Source: CAZTPJ01 sp964614515 (GTDB lineage Bacteria; Planctomycetota; Phycisphaerae; Phycisphaerales; UBA1924). Taken from it: 50,255 bases of DNA. The translations under genes were made by a program, and so were the position numbers. Positions 1 through 7,492 of the stretch are shown one piece after another. Position 1 is the first letter of the stretch, and every line of letters starts with the position of its first letter. The notes under the pieces were generated by a model. That model was given only the letters and a program-made list of their open reading frames with translations. It was not told the DNA's origin and made no database searches. The stretch is taken from NCBI GenBank assembly GCA_964614515.1, contig CAZTPJ010000022.1, forward strand, positions 1-50,255, read 5' to 3'.

Positions 1-588
1 GAGCAGCGCTTCGGCGCGATTGCTCATCACCGCGCCGCTGGAAAGATCATCACCCGCCAGAAGCGCAGCGCTGGCGTCGAACTTCGTCAACGCCTCCGCC
101 GGCTTGCCCATCATGCGAAGGACAATGCCCGCATTGAGCAGGGCCTTGCCGCGACTCGCCGCATCCGCCGGCTCGCGCAGCAAGTCGGCCGCACGCTCCG
201 CGCACGCCAGGGCCTCGGGCAGGCGGCCGCTTCGCGCCAGCGCCTGCACCGACGCGAGTTCAACCAGGCCCACATCGCGCGGCGCACCATGGCGCGTGGC
301 CGACGCGAGCGCCAGCGACAGCGCGGCCATCGCCTCTTCAAGACGACCCGCGTATGACAACACATGCGCCCGAGCCGAATACACATGATGCCCATCGGGA
401 TCATCTTCACCCGCCAACGACACCAGAAACTCGCTGAGCATCATCGCCCGCGGAAGATCAGACAACGCCAGACGCTTGACCTCAGCGCAGACTTCCGGCA
501 CGGCCACAAGGTCCGCAAGCCGCTGGCGCGCCGCGTCGCCGCCGCGGGTCCTCGCCATCACATCGAGTTGGTCCAGTGTCGCTCGCAT
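1..588 (-). CDS. TPR-repeat protein, N-terminal part (runs off the left edge)
   Basis: Reading the minus strand from an ATG at 588 gives 196 codons with no stop up to the first base of the window, so only the N-terminal part is present. The sequence is alpha-helical and repetitive: 'AGRLEEAMAALSLALASA' (about residue 80), 'SGRLPEALACAERAADLL' (120) and 'MGKPAEALTKFDASAALL' (160) recur every 40 residues, a long-period TPR-like pattern. No signal peptide is visible. The ATG lies 3 bases after the stop of the preceding gene, so it is the third gene of the sigma-factor operon. Proteins of this layout often carry a C-terminal CHAT peptidase or another effector domain, but that part is outside the window. 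The TPR call is good; the full function is unknown. Confidence 0.7.
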   Translation of the reverse strand, partial: MRATLDQLDVMARTRGGDAARQRLADLVAVPEVCAEVKRLALSDLPRAMMLSEFLVSLAGEDDPDGHHVYSARAHVLSYAGRLEEAMAALSLALASATRHGAPRDVGLVELASVQALARSGRLPEALACAERAADLLREPADAASRGKALLNAGIVLRMMGKPAEALTKFDASAALLAGDDLSSGAVMSNRAEALL

Positions 589-591
589 GGC

Positions 592-1227
592 TCACGCGCG
601 AAGATCCAGCGACTCCGCGGCCGCTTCACCCGCTTCAAGGCCGCACACAAGGTCGTATTGCCCAGGCGCGACGACGAGTTCAAAGAACCCGGCGTCGTCA
701 ACTTCGGCCGCGGCATCGGCGCGGCCGTCGCGCTGCGCGCGAATCGACACGACCGACTGATCCGCCTCGACACGCCCGAGGATGTGGACTTCGCCGGGCG
801 TGACACCTTCGACGGCGGGCTTTGTGGCCGTCAGTTCCAGGTCCAACCGCAGCCCTGGTCCCTCGGCGACGAGTCGTCGCGTGGCGCTGCCGGTTCGTAG
901 CGCGGGCTGCCGCGCAGTTTGCGGCGCGGTGAATGAGTCGAAGACGAGAGTGAGTACCTTGCGAACCCTCGCGGCCGTCGCGTCGCCCAAGGAAGGACGC
1001 ACGGGTGCCGGCGCGGGGCACGTTGACGCCGCGATGCGCCCAATCGCACCGTCTGGCACATCAAACGCGGCCTCCATGACCGACGCGTGCGACAACGAGT
1101 CCATCATGGAAGTCATTTCGCTCAGACGTTGGCGGACGGATGCATCTTTCTCGGCCAGTTCCGCGATGACGTTCGATGGCGTCCCCGTCAGATGTTCGAG
1201 CAGTTCGATGTCGCTTGGTCGTTTCAT
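592..1227 (-). CDS. hypothetical partner of the sigma factor (possible anti-sigma-like protein)
   Basis: A 211-residue protein not recognised as a named family. The N-terminal third begins MKRPSDIELLEHLTG and is short, charged and helical. The C-terminal half (about residues 120-211) reads as a beta-rich module, ending in alternating strands such as 'DDAGFFELVVAPGQYDLVCG', which resembles carboxypeptidase-regulatory or fibronectin-like folds. No membrane segment or zinc-binding HxxxCxxC of a classical anti-sigma factor is seen. The chosen ATG has a GAGGG ribosome site 7 bases upstream; an alternative ATG at 1317 overlaps the sigma-factor stop by 4 bases and would add 30 residues. Sitting between an ECF sigma factor and a TPR protein suggests a regulatory role, which is inference. 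Confidence 0.7.
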   Translation of the reverse strand: MKRPSDIELLEHLTGTPSNVIAELAEKDASVRQRLSEMTSMMDSLSHASVMEAAFDVPDGAIGRIAASTCPAPAPVRPSLGDATAARVRKVLTLVFDSFTAPQTARQPALRTGSATRRLVAEGPGLRLDLELTATKPAVEGVTPGEVHILGRVEADQSVVSIRAQRDGRADAAAEVDDAGFFELVVAPGQYDLVCGLEAGEAAAESLDLRA

Positions 1228-1313
1228 GCGTTCGCCCTCTGACAGGAGCGTGCTGGGAACCCTGTGATACGTCGCCCGCGACAAATCTACCACGGATCGC
1301 CTGGCTTTCGCCG

Positions 1314-1859
1314 TCATCCCTCGCGATCCCGCATCAATTCCGCCAGTTTCGCGAGGCATCGCAGGCGTGTGGGTCCGATAGAGCCTATTGGAATCCCGAG
1401 GGAGTCGCTGACCGCCTGATACGCGGCCGGGGGAGAGCGAAAGTACAGGGCATCGATCAGCGACCGGCAGCGAGGATCGAGCACGGCCATGGCGTCGCGA
1501 AGATGATGATGCCGCTCGATTCGCGCGAGCGTCTCCGCGGCGTCTGATGGTTCATCAGCGACATCGCCGGGGATCGCCGAAGCGCTGCCACGGGCGGCGG
1601 CGCGACGAACCCGCACCGCTTCGCGCCTGGCTGTGATGGTCAACCATGCGGGAAGCGCCTTGGCGTCGTTGATGGTGGTGATGGATTTCGCAAGGGCGGC
1701 AAAGGTGGCTTGCGCGACATCTTCGCAGGACTCTCGCGGCAGCCCCGTCGATCGCGCCACGGCGAATACGAGGCCGGAAAACTCGCGAACCAAGGTCTCC
1801 CACGCCGCGGGATCGCCCCGCGCGCATCGAGCCACAAGTTCACGACGATCGTCCGCCAT
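1314..1859 (-). CDS. RNA polymerase sigma factor, sigma-70/ECF type
   Basis: A 181-residue protein with the two-domain ECF layout. Region 2 lies around residues 15-75 (LVREFSGLVFAVAR, then CEDVAQATFAALAKS, the core-binding and -10-recognition helices). Region 4 lies around residues 120-178 (LDPRCRSLIDALYFRSPP followed by the helix-turn-helix VSDSLGIPIGSIGPTRLRCL). It would direct RNA polymerase to a small regulon. The ATG at 1859 has a GGGGAA site upstream and starts MADDRRELVARC, a natural sigma N-terminus; the longer open frame to 2063 runs through a tRNA-like element and is rejected. The stop overlaps or nearly adjoins the next gene, so the three genes form an operon. The family is clear; the regulon is unknown. 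Confidence 0.88.
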   Translation of the reverse strand: MADDRRELVARCARGDPAAWETLVREFSGLVFAVARSTGLPRESCEDVAQATFAALAKSITTINDAKALPAWLTITARREAVRVRRAAARGSASAIPGDVADEPSDAAETLARIERHHHLRDAMAVLDPRCRSLIDALYFRSPPAAYQAVSDSLGIPIGSIGPTRLRCLAKLAELMRDREG

Positions 1860-1932
1860 GGCCAGATTCCCCATCCGTCGATCACAGCGCGGCCGTAAAC
1901 GCACGCTCGACCCTTCGGGCTGGCCCCGCCAA

Positions 1933-2006
1933 TCAGGGTGAGAGGATTCGAACCTCCGACCTTGTGGACCCAAACAAGACGCCCTACGACGCTGAGTTAC
2001 ATCCTT
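1933..2006 (-). tRNA. tRNA-Pro(UGG)-like element with an abnormal anticodon arm; possibly a tRNA pseudogene
   Basis: The minus strand holds a 74-nt sequence that lines up without gaps with bacterial tRNA-Pro(UGG). The T arm is intact (GGAGG TTCGAAT CCTCT), the TTTGGG of the anticodon loop is kept, and G72 and A73, the proline identity bases, are present. The acceptor stem has two mismatches (A1/G72 and A5/C68), the D loop has lost one of its two conserved G, and in the normal register the anticodon stem has two C-containing mismatches. Shifting the stem by one gives five perfect pairs (CTTGT/ACAAG) around an 8-nt loop. No CCA is encoded. A TATAGT box lies 9 nt upstream. It is either a decaying gene or a non-standard tRNA. 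Confidence 0.5.
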
Positions 2007-2015
2007 CGTCTTCGA

Positions 2016-2021
2016 ACTATA
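2016..2021 (-). promoter_or_regulatory. -10 box upstream of the tRNA-like element
   Basis: TATAGT on the minus strand, ending 9 nt before the first base of the tRNA-like element. No convincing -35 hexamer is seen 16-18 nt upstream. It could drive the tRNA-like element and read on into the sigma-factor operon. Confidence 0.4.
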
Positions 2022-2215
2022 CGCTTGTCGGGACACTGCACACTCGCCACCAACTCGTTTCATTGTGGTTCGGCTTTGGGGGAGCCCCCTTCGGTTTGGC
2101 GCGCGCTCGCTTGGAGCCGTCGTGGACTTGGCGAGTGGTGGACTGCACTTCCCTTCGCACCTCCCCCCGGTTACAATGTCCGTCGGCCGCGTTGGCCGTA
2201 TATGGAGTGTTACTT

Positions 2216-2983
2216 ATGCGCACCGCCAATCCCGCCCTGATCAAACTCGTCGATGCCGACATCTATCAGTCGGCCAAGTCCTCCACCATGACCATTCGCG
2301 GCACGGTCATCGCCACAAGCATTCTGCTGGCGATCTGCGCCATCGCCGCGATCCTCATGTGGAGCACCATCGCCAACTCGGCGAATGTGAATCTCGCGTT
2401 CACCGTCGGCCTCGGCACGATGCTCGGCGGGCTGGTCCTCGGCTTGATCGTCGCGTTCGTGCCCAAGGCAGCGCCCATCCTCGGCCCCGTCTACGCCGCG
2501 GTCGAGGGAACATTCCTCGCCTGCTTTTCCTACCTCATGACCGAGTGGTTTCTCGGCCAGGCCGACACCGGCGTGATCTTTCAGGCCATCTTTGCCACGT
2601 TCTCTGTCATGGCCGGGATGCTCATCGCCTTCGCCGCCGGCCTCGTCCGCATCAGTGGAACCGTGGCGAGGTTCATGATCGTCCTCGCGGCCGGCTTGAC
2701 GGTCTATGTCCTTGCGCTCCTCGTCGGCAACGTGGCCCTCGGCATGAACATTCCAAACTTGTACACCAGCACATCCCCGCTGGGCATCGCGTTCACGGCC
2801 GGCCTCGTGCTGCTCGCGTCGTTCTTCCTCGTCCTCGACTTCCAGTTCGTCCAGGCCGGGGTGATGAACAAGGCGCCCAAGCACATGGAGTGGTACGCGG
2901 GCGTGGGCCTGCTCGCCACGCTCGTCTGGCTGTACATCGAAATCCTGCGTTTGATCCTGAAACTTCGCGCTGTGGCGGAGTGA
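2216..2983 (+). CDS. Bax inhibitor-1/YccA-like integral membrane protein
   Basis: A 255-residue protein with seven predicted membrane segments and a short hydrophilic N-terminus (MRTANPALIKLVDADIY, then MTIRGTV, the usual entry of this family before the first helix). Bacterial members of the TMBIM/BI-1 family, such as YetJ and YccA, are pH-gated calcium leak channels or FtsH modulators in the inner membrane. The late helices hold the typical acidic residues, for instance LDFQFVQAG near residue 215 and the final LYIEILRLILKL. The start is set by the NPAL motif and a GGAG site 8 bases upstream (2203-2206); the longer open frame upstream is not coding. It stands alone, with no operon partner. 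Substrate is inferred from the family. Confidence 0.85.
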   Translation: MRTANPALIKLVDADIYQSAKSSTMTIRGTVIATSILLAICAIAAILMWSTIANSANVNLAFTVGLGTMLGGLVLGLIVAFVPKAAPILGPVYAAVEGTFLACFSYLMTEWFLGQADTGVIFQAIFATFSVMAGMLIAFAAGLVRISGTVARFMIVLAAGLTVYVLALLVGNVALGMNIPNLYTSTSPLGIAFTAGLVLLASFFLVLDFQFVQAGVMNKAPKHMEWYAGVGLLATLVWLYIEILRLILKLRAVAE

Positions 2984-3040
2984 TGTTCATCGCGTGCTGC
3001 TGAGGCCGTTGCGATGAGACTGCGCGATGAGCCTGCGCGA

Positions 3041-4384
3041 TCAGTACGCCCGTTCCAGCATCGCGCCGGGATAGAACAGCGTGAGCATGGATTCATACGT
3101 CTGCCCCTGATCCGCAAAGCCCTTGGCGCAGTATTGACACATCCCCACGCCGTGGCCAAACCCTCGCCCGCGAATCGTCACCGCATCTCCGCGAATGTCG
3201 ACCTCCATGTCGCCGCTGCGCACCAGCGCTTCGCGCGGCGGCGTCGGCCGACGCGGCGTGGCCGTGTTGCACGCGATCCGCAGTTCTTCCGCCGAGAGTT
3301 CCACCCGGCGTCCCGTGACATCGACGACTTCAAATCGCGACGGCCGATCCGTCAACCGCTCCTCGCGCACCGCCCGCACGCTTCGCAGCGTGCCCAGATG
3401 CCGCGCGGATGACCCCGCGCGAGCGCCCCACGCGCGAAGCCGCTCGCCGAGTTCCTCGGCCGTGCGCTTGACCTCCCAGCGAAACAGCGGCGATGCTTCG
3501 CAGGCGTGGACGCGCGGGCGGGCCTGGATCGGCGTCGCGAGGTTGTATTCAAACCCGCGACCCGTCGGCCAGATCTGGGCCGCCGACGCGGATCGCCCGC
3601 CACAGGTGCTCGAGTAATACGCGCGGAGATAGTCGCCTTTGTACGTCAGGATGAGGCCTCGCGTCGTCTCGGCCGCGCGAATCGCCGTCTGGTTCGCCGT
3701 GAGGCCCGCGTACACCTGATCGGCCGTGGTGGACTCGATGTCAAAGTCGCGGCCGTTCGCCCGGCTGCGATCGCGCTGCTGGAGCGCATACGTCCGGGCC
3801 GCGATCGTCTGCACCTTGTATGTCTCCTCCGGCCACCGCGCAAAGAGTTCCGCCGACGACACGCCCGGCAGATAGATCTCCAGCGGGAGGATGTTGATGA
3901 TGTCCAGCGTCCCCGCCGCGCGAGGGAGCAGGATCAACTCGCCCGGGTACGTCGAATCTTCAACCTTGAGCGTGAGAACCTCCCCCGGCTCGCGCGGCGC
4001 GCCCGAGGCGATCAACACGCCCGCTTCAGCCGCACCGCGCCACACCACGCCCCCGGCGTCCGTCAGCGTGATCCCCGTCGCGTCGGAAGAAACCTTGACC
4101 GGCGTGGCCAACAGCGTCGCCCCGCGATCCGCCGTGCGCACGAAGATCAATCGCGGCCCCGCGAGTGTGGCCGTGGCGACCCCGCTGCGAATCCGCACGC
4201 GGATGTCAGGCTCCGAGGGATATCGCACGGCCGGACGCGATGATTCCATGTTCCAGCCGCGCATCAGCGTCTGGCACGAGACCGACACGGCACAAAAGCC
4301 CAGGCACAGCAGCAGGCACACCAGCAGCCCGCAATTCCCAGGCTGCCGCAGGATGGTGGACGAGAACCAGGGGGCGTGTCGCAT
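3041..4384 (-). CDS. SpoIID/LytB domain protein (probable secreted or lipid-anchored peptidoglycan enzyme)
   Basis: A 447-residue protein. An N-terminal hydrophobic segment (about residues 18-36, LLVCLLLCLGFCAVSVSC) is a signal sequence, with Cys37 as a possible lipobox cysteine. The SpoIID domain follows: LEIYLPGVSSAELFARWPEE (about 165-190), AARTYAL, the conserved YSSTCGG, and a C-terminal GFGHGVGMCQYCAKGFADQG close to residue 420, the family hallmark GHGVGMSQ. SpoIID proteins are lytic transglycosylases acting on denuded peptidoglycan; members outside spore formers are common but less understood. The ATG at 4384 is preceded by AAAGGAA and by a TATGGT -10-like box about 30 bases upstream. 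Orientation is opposite to both neighbours, so it is a single-gene unit. Confidence 0.88.
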   Translation of the reverse strand: MRHAPWFSSTILRQPGNCGLLVCLLLCLGFCAVSVSCQTLMRGWNMESSRPAVRYPSEPDIRVRIRSGVATATLAGPRLIFVRTADRGATLLATPVKVSSDATGITLTDAGGVVWRGAAEAGVLIASGAPREPGEVLTLKVEDSTYPGELILLPRAAGTLDIINILPLEIYLPGVSSAELFARWPEETYKVQTIAARTYALQQRDRSRANGRDFDIESTTADQVYAGLTANQTAIRAAETTRGLILTYKGDYLRAYYSSTCGGRSASAAQIWPTGRGFEYNLATPIQARPRVHACEASPLFRWEVKRTAEELGERLRAWGARAGSSARHLGTLRSVRAVREERLTDRPSRFEVVDVTGRRVELSAEELRIACNTATPRRPTPPREALVRSGDMEVDIRGDAVTIRGRGFGHGVGMCQYCAKGFADQGQTYESMLTLFYPGAMLERAY

Positions 4385-4466
4385 GGTCGGACGGGTTCCT
4401 TTCCAGGCGTTACCATACCCGCTCTGACCGGCGCGTGTCGCCGGCGAACCTCGGGAGACTCACCCC

Positions 4467-4892
4467 ATGGCATCGGGATTTCACGTCCGCGGGATTGAAA
4501 GACCTTGTCCAGCGCTTACGGCCGTGATCGCGGGAATGGCCGTGCTGCTGTCGGGCTGCGCATCGACATCAACCTCCGACGCGGGTCCATCGGGTCCTGT
4601 GCAGACCGACGGCGGGTCGCTGCGGCTGGATTCATCGGGCGCCACGCACCAGATCGCGTTTGAAGCGCCATCCGCCGGGTGGAGCCTGACGTTTGATCGT
4701 CTCGAAGAGGATGGGGCGACCCGCCGCATCTATGTCACGACGCGACGGCCGGATCCGGCCCGAGTCCACGCCCAGCAGATCGTGGACCTGCGCCTGGACA
4801 CGACCATCCCCAGCACCGCGCCGCTTCGCGTCCACCTCCGCACGCTCGATCATGGGCAGGCCGCCGGGTCATATCGCGAGGTGATTCGCTGA
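4467..4892 (+). CDS. small predicted lipoprotein of unknown function
   Basis: A 141-residue protein with a signal peptide ending in the lipobox LLSGC (Cys at about residue 31), so it should be lipid-anchored. The mature part begins with a Ser/Thr-rich linker and then a beta-rich region (HQIAFEAPSAGWSLTFDRLE, TRRIYVTTRRPDPARVHAQ), with a pattern compatible with a single immunoglobulin-like sandwich. A GGGAG ribosome site lies 9 bases before the ATG. It is divergent from the SpoIID gene and stops 10 bases before dprA, so it may share that transcript, although no functional link is evident. No family is recognised. Confidence 0.65.
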   Translation: MASGFHVRGIERPCPALTAVIAGMAVLLSGCASTSTSDAGPSGPVQTDGGSLRLDSSGATHQIAFEAPSAGWSLTFDRLEEDGATRRIYVTTRRPDPARVHAQQIVDLRLDTTIPSTAPLRVHLRTLDHGQAAGSYREVIR

Positions 4893-4902
4893 CGCCCCGG
4901 CC

Positions 4903-6087
4903 ATGGCCCTTCCCCCGGCCCAGACACGGGACTTGCTTGCGCTCACGCTCATCCCCGGGCTTGGGCCGATGCTCATTGCGCGCCTGTTGCAATCGCTCGG
5001 CGATGCGCGGGCGATACTCAACGCATCGCACGCGCAGTTGATTCAGATTCCCCGCCTTGGCGACAAGACCGCCCGAGAAATCATCGCCGCCAGGCGCGAC
5101 ATCGACCAGCGCGTCGATGAAGAACTCGATGCGGTTGAACAGGCTGGCGCACGCCTGCTCGCGATTCACGATGATGAATACCCCGCGCTGCTGCGATCCA
5201 TTCCCGATCCGCCGCCGCTGCTGTACATGCGCGGCCGGCTTGATGCGCGGATGGATCAATACCCCATCGCCATCGTCGGCTCGCGCCGATGCTCGCATTA
5301 TGGCCTCGAACAGAGCGAACGCTTCGCCGGCATCCTCGCCCGCGCGGGGCTGACCATCATCTCCGGGGGCGCTCGCGGGATCGACACGGCCGCACACCGC
5401 GGCGCGCTGCGCCACGGCGGCCGCACCATCGCGGTCCTCGGCTGCGGGCTGTTGTCGCCGTATCCGCCGGAGAATCGCGAACTTTTCGATCAGATCGTCG
5501 CGGAGGATCGTGGGGCGATCGTGTCTGAACTGCCGATGCGCACCTCTCCCGACAGCAAGAACTTTCCATCGCGCAACCGCATCATCTCGGGCCTGAGCCT
5601 TGGCGTGCTTGTCATTGAGGCTGGCGTGAAGTCCGGCGCGCTCATCACCGCGCGGCTCGCGGCGGAGGATCACAACCGCGAGGTCATGGCCCTGCCCGGG
5701 CGCATCGATGCCGAATCCAGCCGCGGGTCGAACGATCTGATCGAGTCCGGCGGGGCGGCGCTGGTGACGGAACCTGCGGATGTCATCGCCGTACTCGAAT
5801 CCGCCGCGCGACACGCCCATCTCGGAACGCATGAGGTTCGCTTCGCGTCGCCCGGGAGTGCGGTGGAATCTTCGTTGTTCATCGAACCACCGCCGCCGCC
5901 CTCGCCGACGGTGTCCGACGCGCAGCGGAAGATCCTCGACGCCATCGGCGATGGCGCCACGCCGGATCAGATCTCCGACGCCACGGGCATTCCACCCGGC
6001 CAACTCCGGGCCGAAATCACGATGCTCGAGGTGGCCGGGCGGGTTCGGCGGATGGGCGGGCTTCTCACGGCCGCACGATCCCGCTGA
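4903..6087 (+). CDS. dprA: DNA-processing protein DprA
   Basis: A 394-residue protein with the complete DprA layout. A helix-hairpin-helix region comes first (LTLIPGLGPMLIARLLQSLG, about residues 12-32; IPRLGDKTAREI, about 50-60). The Rossmann-like core holds IVGSRRCSHYGLEQS (about 124-138), the signature IISGGARGIDTAAHRGAL (about 150-168), VLGCGL and YPPENRELF, and KSGALITARLAAE. A C-terminal winged-helix domain (about 330-392, TPDQISDATGIPPGQLRAE) completes it. DprA loads RecA on incoming single-stranded DNA during natural transformation. The start directly follows the lipoprotein gene and has no clear ribosome site. It lies upstream of lexA but is separated from it by 408 bases with a separate promoter. 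Confidence 0.96.
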   Translation: MALPPAQTRDLLALTLIPGLGPMLIARLLQSLGDARAILNASHAQLIQIPRLGDKTAREIIAARRDIDQRVDEELDAVEQAGARLLAIHDDEYPALLRSIPDPPPLLYMRGRLDARMDQYPIAIVGSRRCSHYGLEQSERFAGILARAGLTIISGGARGIDTAAHRGALRHGGRTIAVLGCGLLSPYPPENRELFDQIVAEDRGAIVSELPMRTSPDSKNFPSRNRIISGLSLGVLVIEAGVKSGALITARLAAEDHNREVMALPGRIDAESSRGSNDLIESGGAALVTEPADVIAVLESAARHAHLGTHEVRFASPGSAVESSLFIEPPPPPSPTVSDAQRKILDAIGDGATPDQISDATGIPPGQLRAEITMLEVAGRVRRMGGLLTAARSR

Positions 6088-6106
6088 GCCGATCCGCGGT
6101 TGTGGC

Positions 6107-6135
6107 TTGCCGTCAGGGTGTTGATCGGCTATCGT
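6107..6135 (+). promoter_or_regulatory. sigma-70-type promoter of the lexA leader
   Basis: TTGCCG (6107-6112) and TATCGT (6130-6135) are separated by exactly 17 bases, with a start site expected near 6142. Downstream lie 350 bases before the lexA ATG. No inverted repeat matching a known LexA box was recognised at this promoter, so autoregulation by LexA cannot be shown from the sequence alone. Confidence 0.5.
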
Positions 6136-6141
6136 ACACCG

Positions 6142-6495
6142 AACAAAATGTGGAGGACCAAACACCTCCCGACCGATAGGTGAGGGACCAGAGAGGTGTC
6201 GCCCGTCATCGGTGGCGTGCGACGCGGAGTGAAATGGGCGTTGGCCCGACCTTTGGATCAAGGATGATCGGAGGGCACATGCGATGCGCAGGGATGCCGG
6301 TGGTCCGGCTGGGGCCGGGAGGGGAGTTCGTAGCCGACTACGTGGCCGACCAAGCAACGTCGAGTCGGCATCATCTTCGGCGCGTCGATGCGCCGACCCG
6401 TGGAGCGAGCGTGCCGGCGAGCCGGTCAAGCACGCTTGGACTGCTCCTGGGCGTGATGCTGGCGATGCAACACCAGCGGGAGACATTGAAAAGCC
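6142..6495 (+). other. long structured 5' leader of lexA (possible regulatory RNA)
   Basis: A gene-free stretch between dprA and lexA. It can form several hairpins: GGAGG/CCTCC near 6152-6170, CCTT/AAGG around 6250-6262, CGTAG/CTACG near 6330-6341, and a perfect 7-bp stem TCGGCGC-GTCGAT-GCGCCGA near 6379-6398. No known riboswitch family or housekeeping RNA (RNase P, tmRNA, SRP RNA) was recognised. A small ORF inside it is listed separately. A 350-base leader is long for lexA and may carry post-transcriptional control. Confidence 0.35.
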
Positions 6496-6499
6496 ATGA
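6284..6499 (+). CDS. possible small upstream ORF, translationally coupled to lexA
   Basis: A 71-codon ORF starting MRRDAGGPAGAGRG with a strong GGAGGG ribosome site (6270-6275) 8 bases before its ATG. Its TGA stop overlaps the lexA ATG in an ATGA arrangement, the geometry of translational coupling. The protein is Arg/Gly/Ala-rich, without a recognised domain or membrane segment, and open frames of this size are common in such G+C-rich DNA. Only the ribosome site and the exact overlap support it; it may be a leader peptide or chance. Confidence 0.25.
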   Translation: MRRDAGGPAGAGRGVRSRLRGRPSNVESASSSARRCADPWSERAGEPVKHAWTAPGRDAGDATPAGDIEKP

Positions 6500-7230
6500 A
6501 ACAGCCAAATCAATCCGTTCGCGCTCGCAAGCCGCGGGCCGCCGACAAGCGTTCCATCGGGCCGTTGACCAAGTCGAGCGTGCGCACCTCGCGGGCGCCG
6601 CATGTTCCGGGGCCGCTGAACTTCACGCCGCGACAGATGAAGATCCTTCAGTTGATCCGCGATGGACGCATCCGGCATGGCTATTCGCCGACCATGCAGG
6701 AACTCGCCGACGAACTCGGCGTCAGCAAGGTGACCGTCTTCGAACACGTCGAGGCGCTGATCAAGAAGGGCGCCCTCGCCCGGGAGCCGAACAAGGCTCG
6801 CTCTTTGTCCATCGCTGATGGCGTGGCCGTGCCCGACGAGACGCGGCCGTTGCGTTTTCCGCTTCTTGGCCGTATCGCCGCGGGCTACCCGATCGAAAAG
6901 TTCGCGGATCAGGATGAACTCGACATGGTGCAGGTACTCCGTCCACGCAAGGGCAAGGAAGAGCATACCTTCGCCCTGAAGGTCGAAGGCGACTCCATGC
7001 GCGATGAAGGCATCATGGATGGCGATTACGTCCTCGTCGAGCGCACCGAAGTCGCTCGCAACGGCGATCGCGTCATCGCCCTGCTCCCCGACGGCCAGAC
7101 CACCCTCAAAACCTACTACCGCGAGGGCGACCACATCCGCCTGCAACCCGCCAATCCTGACTTCGACACCATCCGCGTGCGATATTGCCAGATCCAGGGC
7201 ATCGTCCGCGGCGTCGTGCGGCGGTACTGA
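6496..7230 (+). CDS. lexA: LexA repressor (SOS regulator)
   Basis: A 244-residue protein, longer than the usual 200-210 because of a basic N-terminal extension of about 40 residues rich in Arg, Lys and Ser. A winged-helix DNA-binding domain follows (about 41-105: LNFTPRQMKILQLIRDG, then the recognition region SPTMQELADELGVSKVTVFE). The self-cleavage site is Ala129-Gly130 in GRIAAGYPI, and the catalytic dyad is Ser167 (in VEGDSM) and Lys205 (in QTTLKTY). RecA filaments trigger this cleavage and release SOS genes. The dimerising S24 domain is complete to the last residue. The extension is unusual; a start at a later codon is possible but no internal Met precedes the winged helix. Preceded by a long leader and followed by a strong hairpin. 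Confidence 0.95.
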   Translation: MKQPNQSVRARKPRAADKRSIGPLTKSSVRTSRAPHVPGPLNFTPRQMKILQLIRDGRIRHGYSPTMQELADELGVSKVTVFEHVEALIKKGALAREPNKARSLSIADGVAVPDETRPLRFPLLGRIAAGYPIEKFADQDELDMVQVLRPRKGKEEHTFALKVEGDSMRDEGIMDGDYVLVERTEVARNGDRVIALLPDGQTTLKTYYREGDHIRLQPANPDFDTIRVRYCQIQGIVRGVVRRY

Positions 7231-7255
7231 CCAGCGGCACATTCGCATCACAGAA

Positions 7256-7282
7256 AGAGCCGAGGCCCGGGGCCTCGGCTCT
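7256..7282 (+). terminator. intrinsic terminator of lexA
   Basis: A perfect 12-bp stem (AGAGCCGAGGCC and its complement) around a 3-base loop, beginning 25 bases after the lexA stop. The T tract behind it is weak (GTTG), but the stem is very stable. Confidence 0.75.
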
Positions 7283-7311
7283 GTTGCCTGTCGCTCATTG
7301 GAACCTCGCGC

Positions 7312-7383
7312 CTATGGGCAGCCGGCGTTGAACGCGTTGCCGAAGCACAGGAAGTCGAAGATACCGATGATTCCTTCACATAC
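7312..7383 (-). pseudogene. relic of a GC-type dockerin C-terminus
   Basis: The minus strand encodes VCEGIIGIFDFLCFGNAF followed by NAGCP and a stop. The phrase IFDFLCFGNAF..GCP is the end of the calcium-binding repeat that closes many secreted proteins of Phycisphaerales, known as GC-type dockerin-anchored proteins. Upstream on this strand the frame continues for only about 37 codons without the first repeat, without a signal peptide and without a plausible gene body. It is therefore read as the last piece of a degraded secreted-protein gene, not a functional gene. It also shows that the space between lexA and the SWIM gene once held another gene. Confidence 0.5.
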
Positions 7384-7492
7384 AGCGGTCCCGCCCTGCC
7401 CCGTTCTCAGAACGGCAAAACCACCGTTCCGCACGCAAGGCCCCTCGACTGGACAAAGCCTCGTATCGCGCCAACCCTTCTCTTCTGGCCCC

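Noticed and set aside
4735..7251. Long minus-strand open frame of 838 codons opposite dprA and lexA
   Set aside because: It mirrors two well-identified genes, has no recognisable domain and arises from the codon bias of G+C-rich genes.
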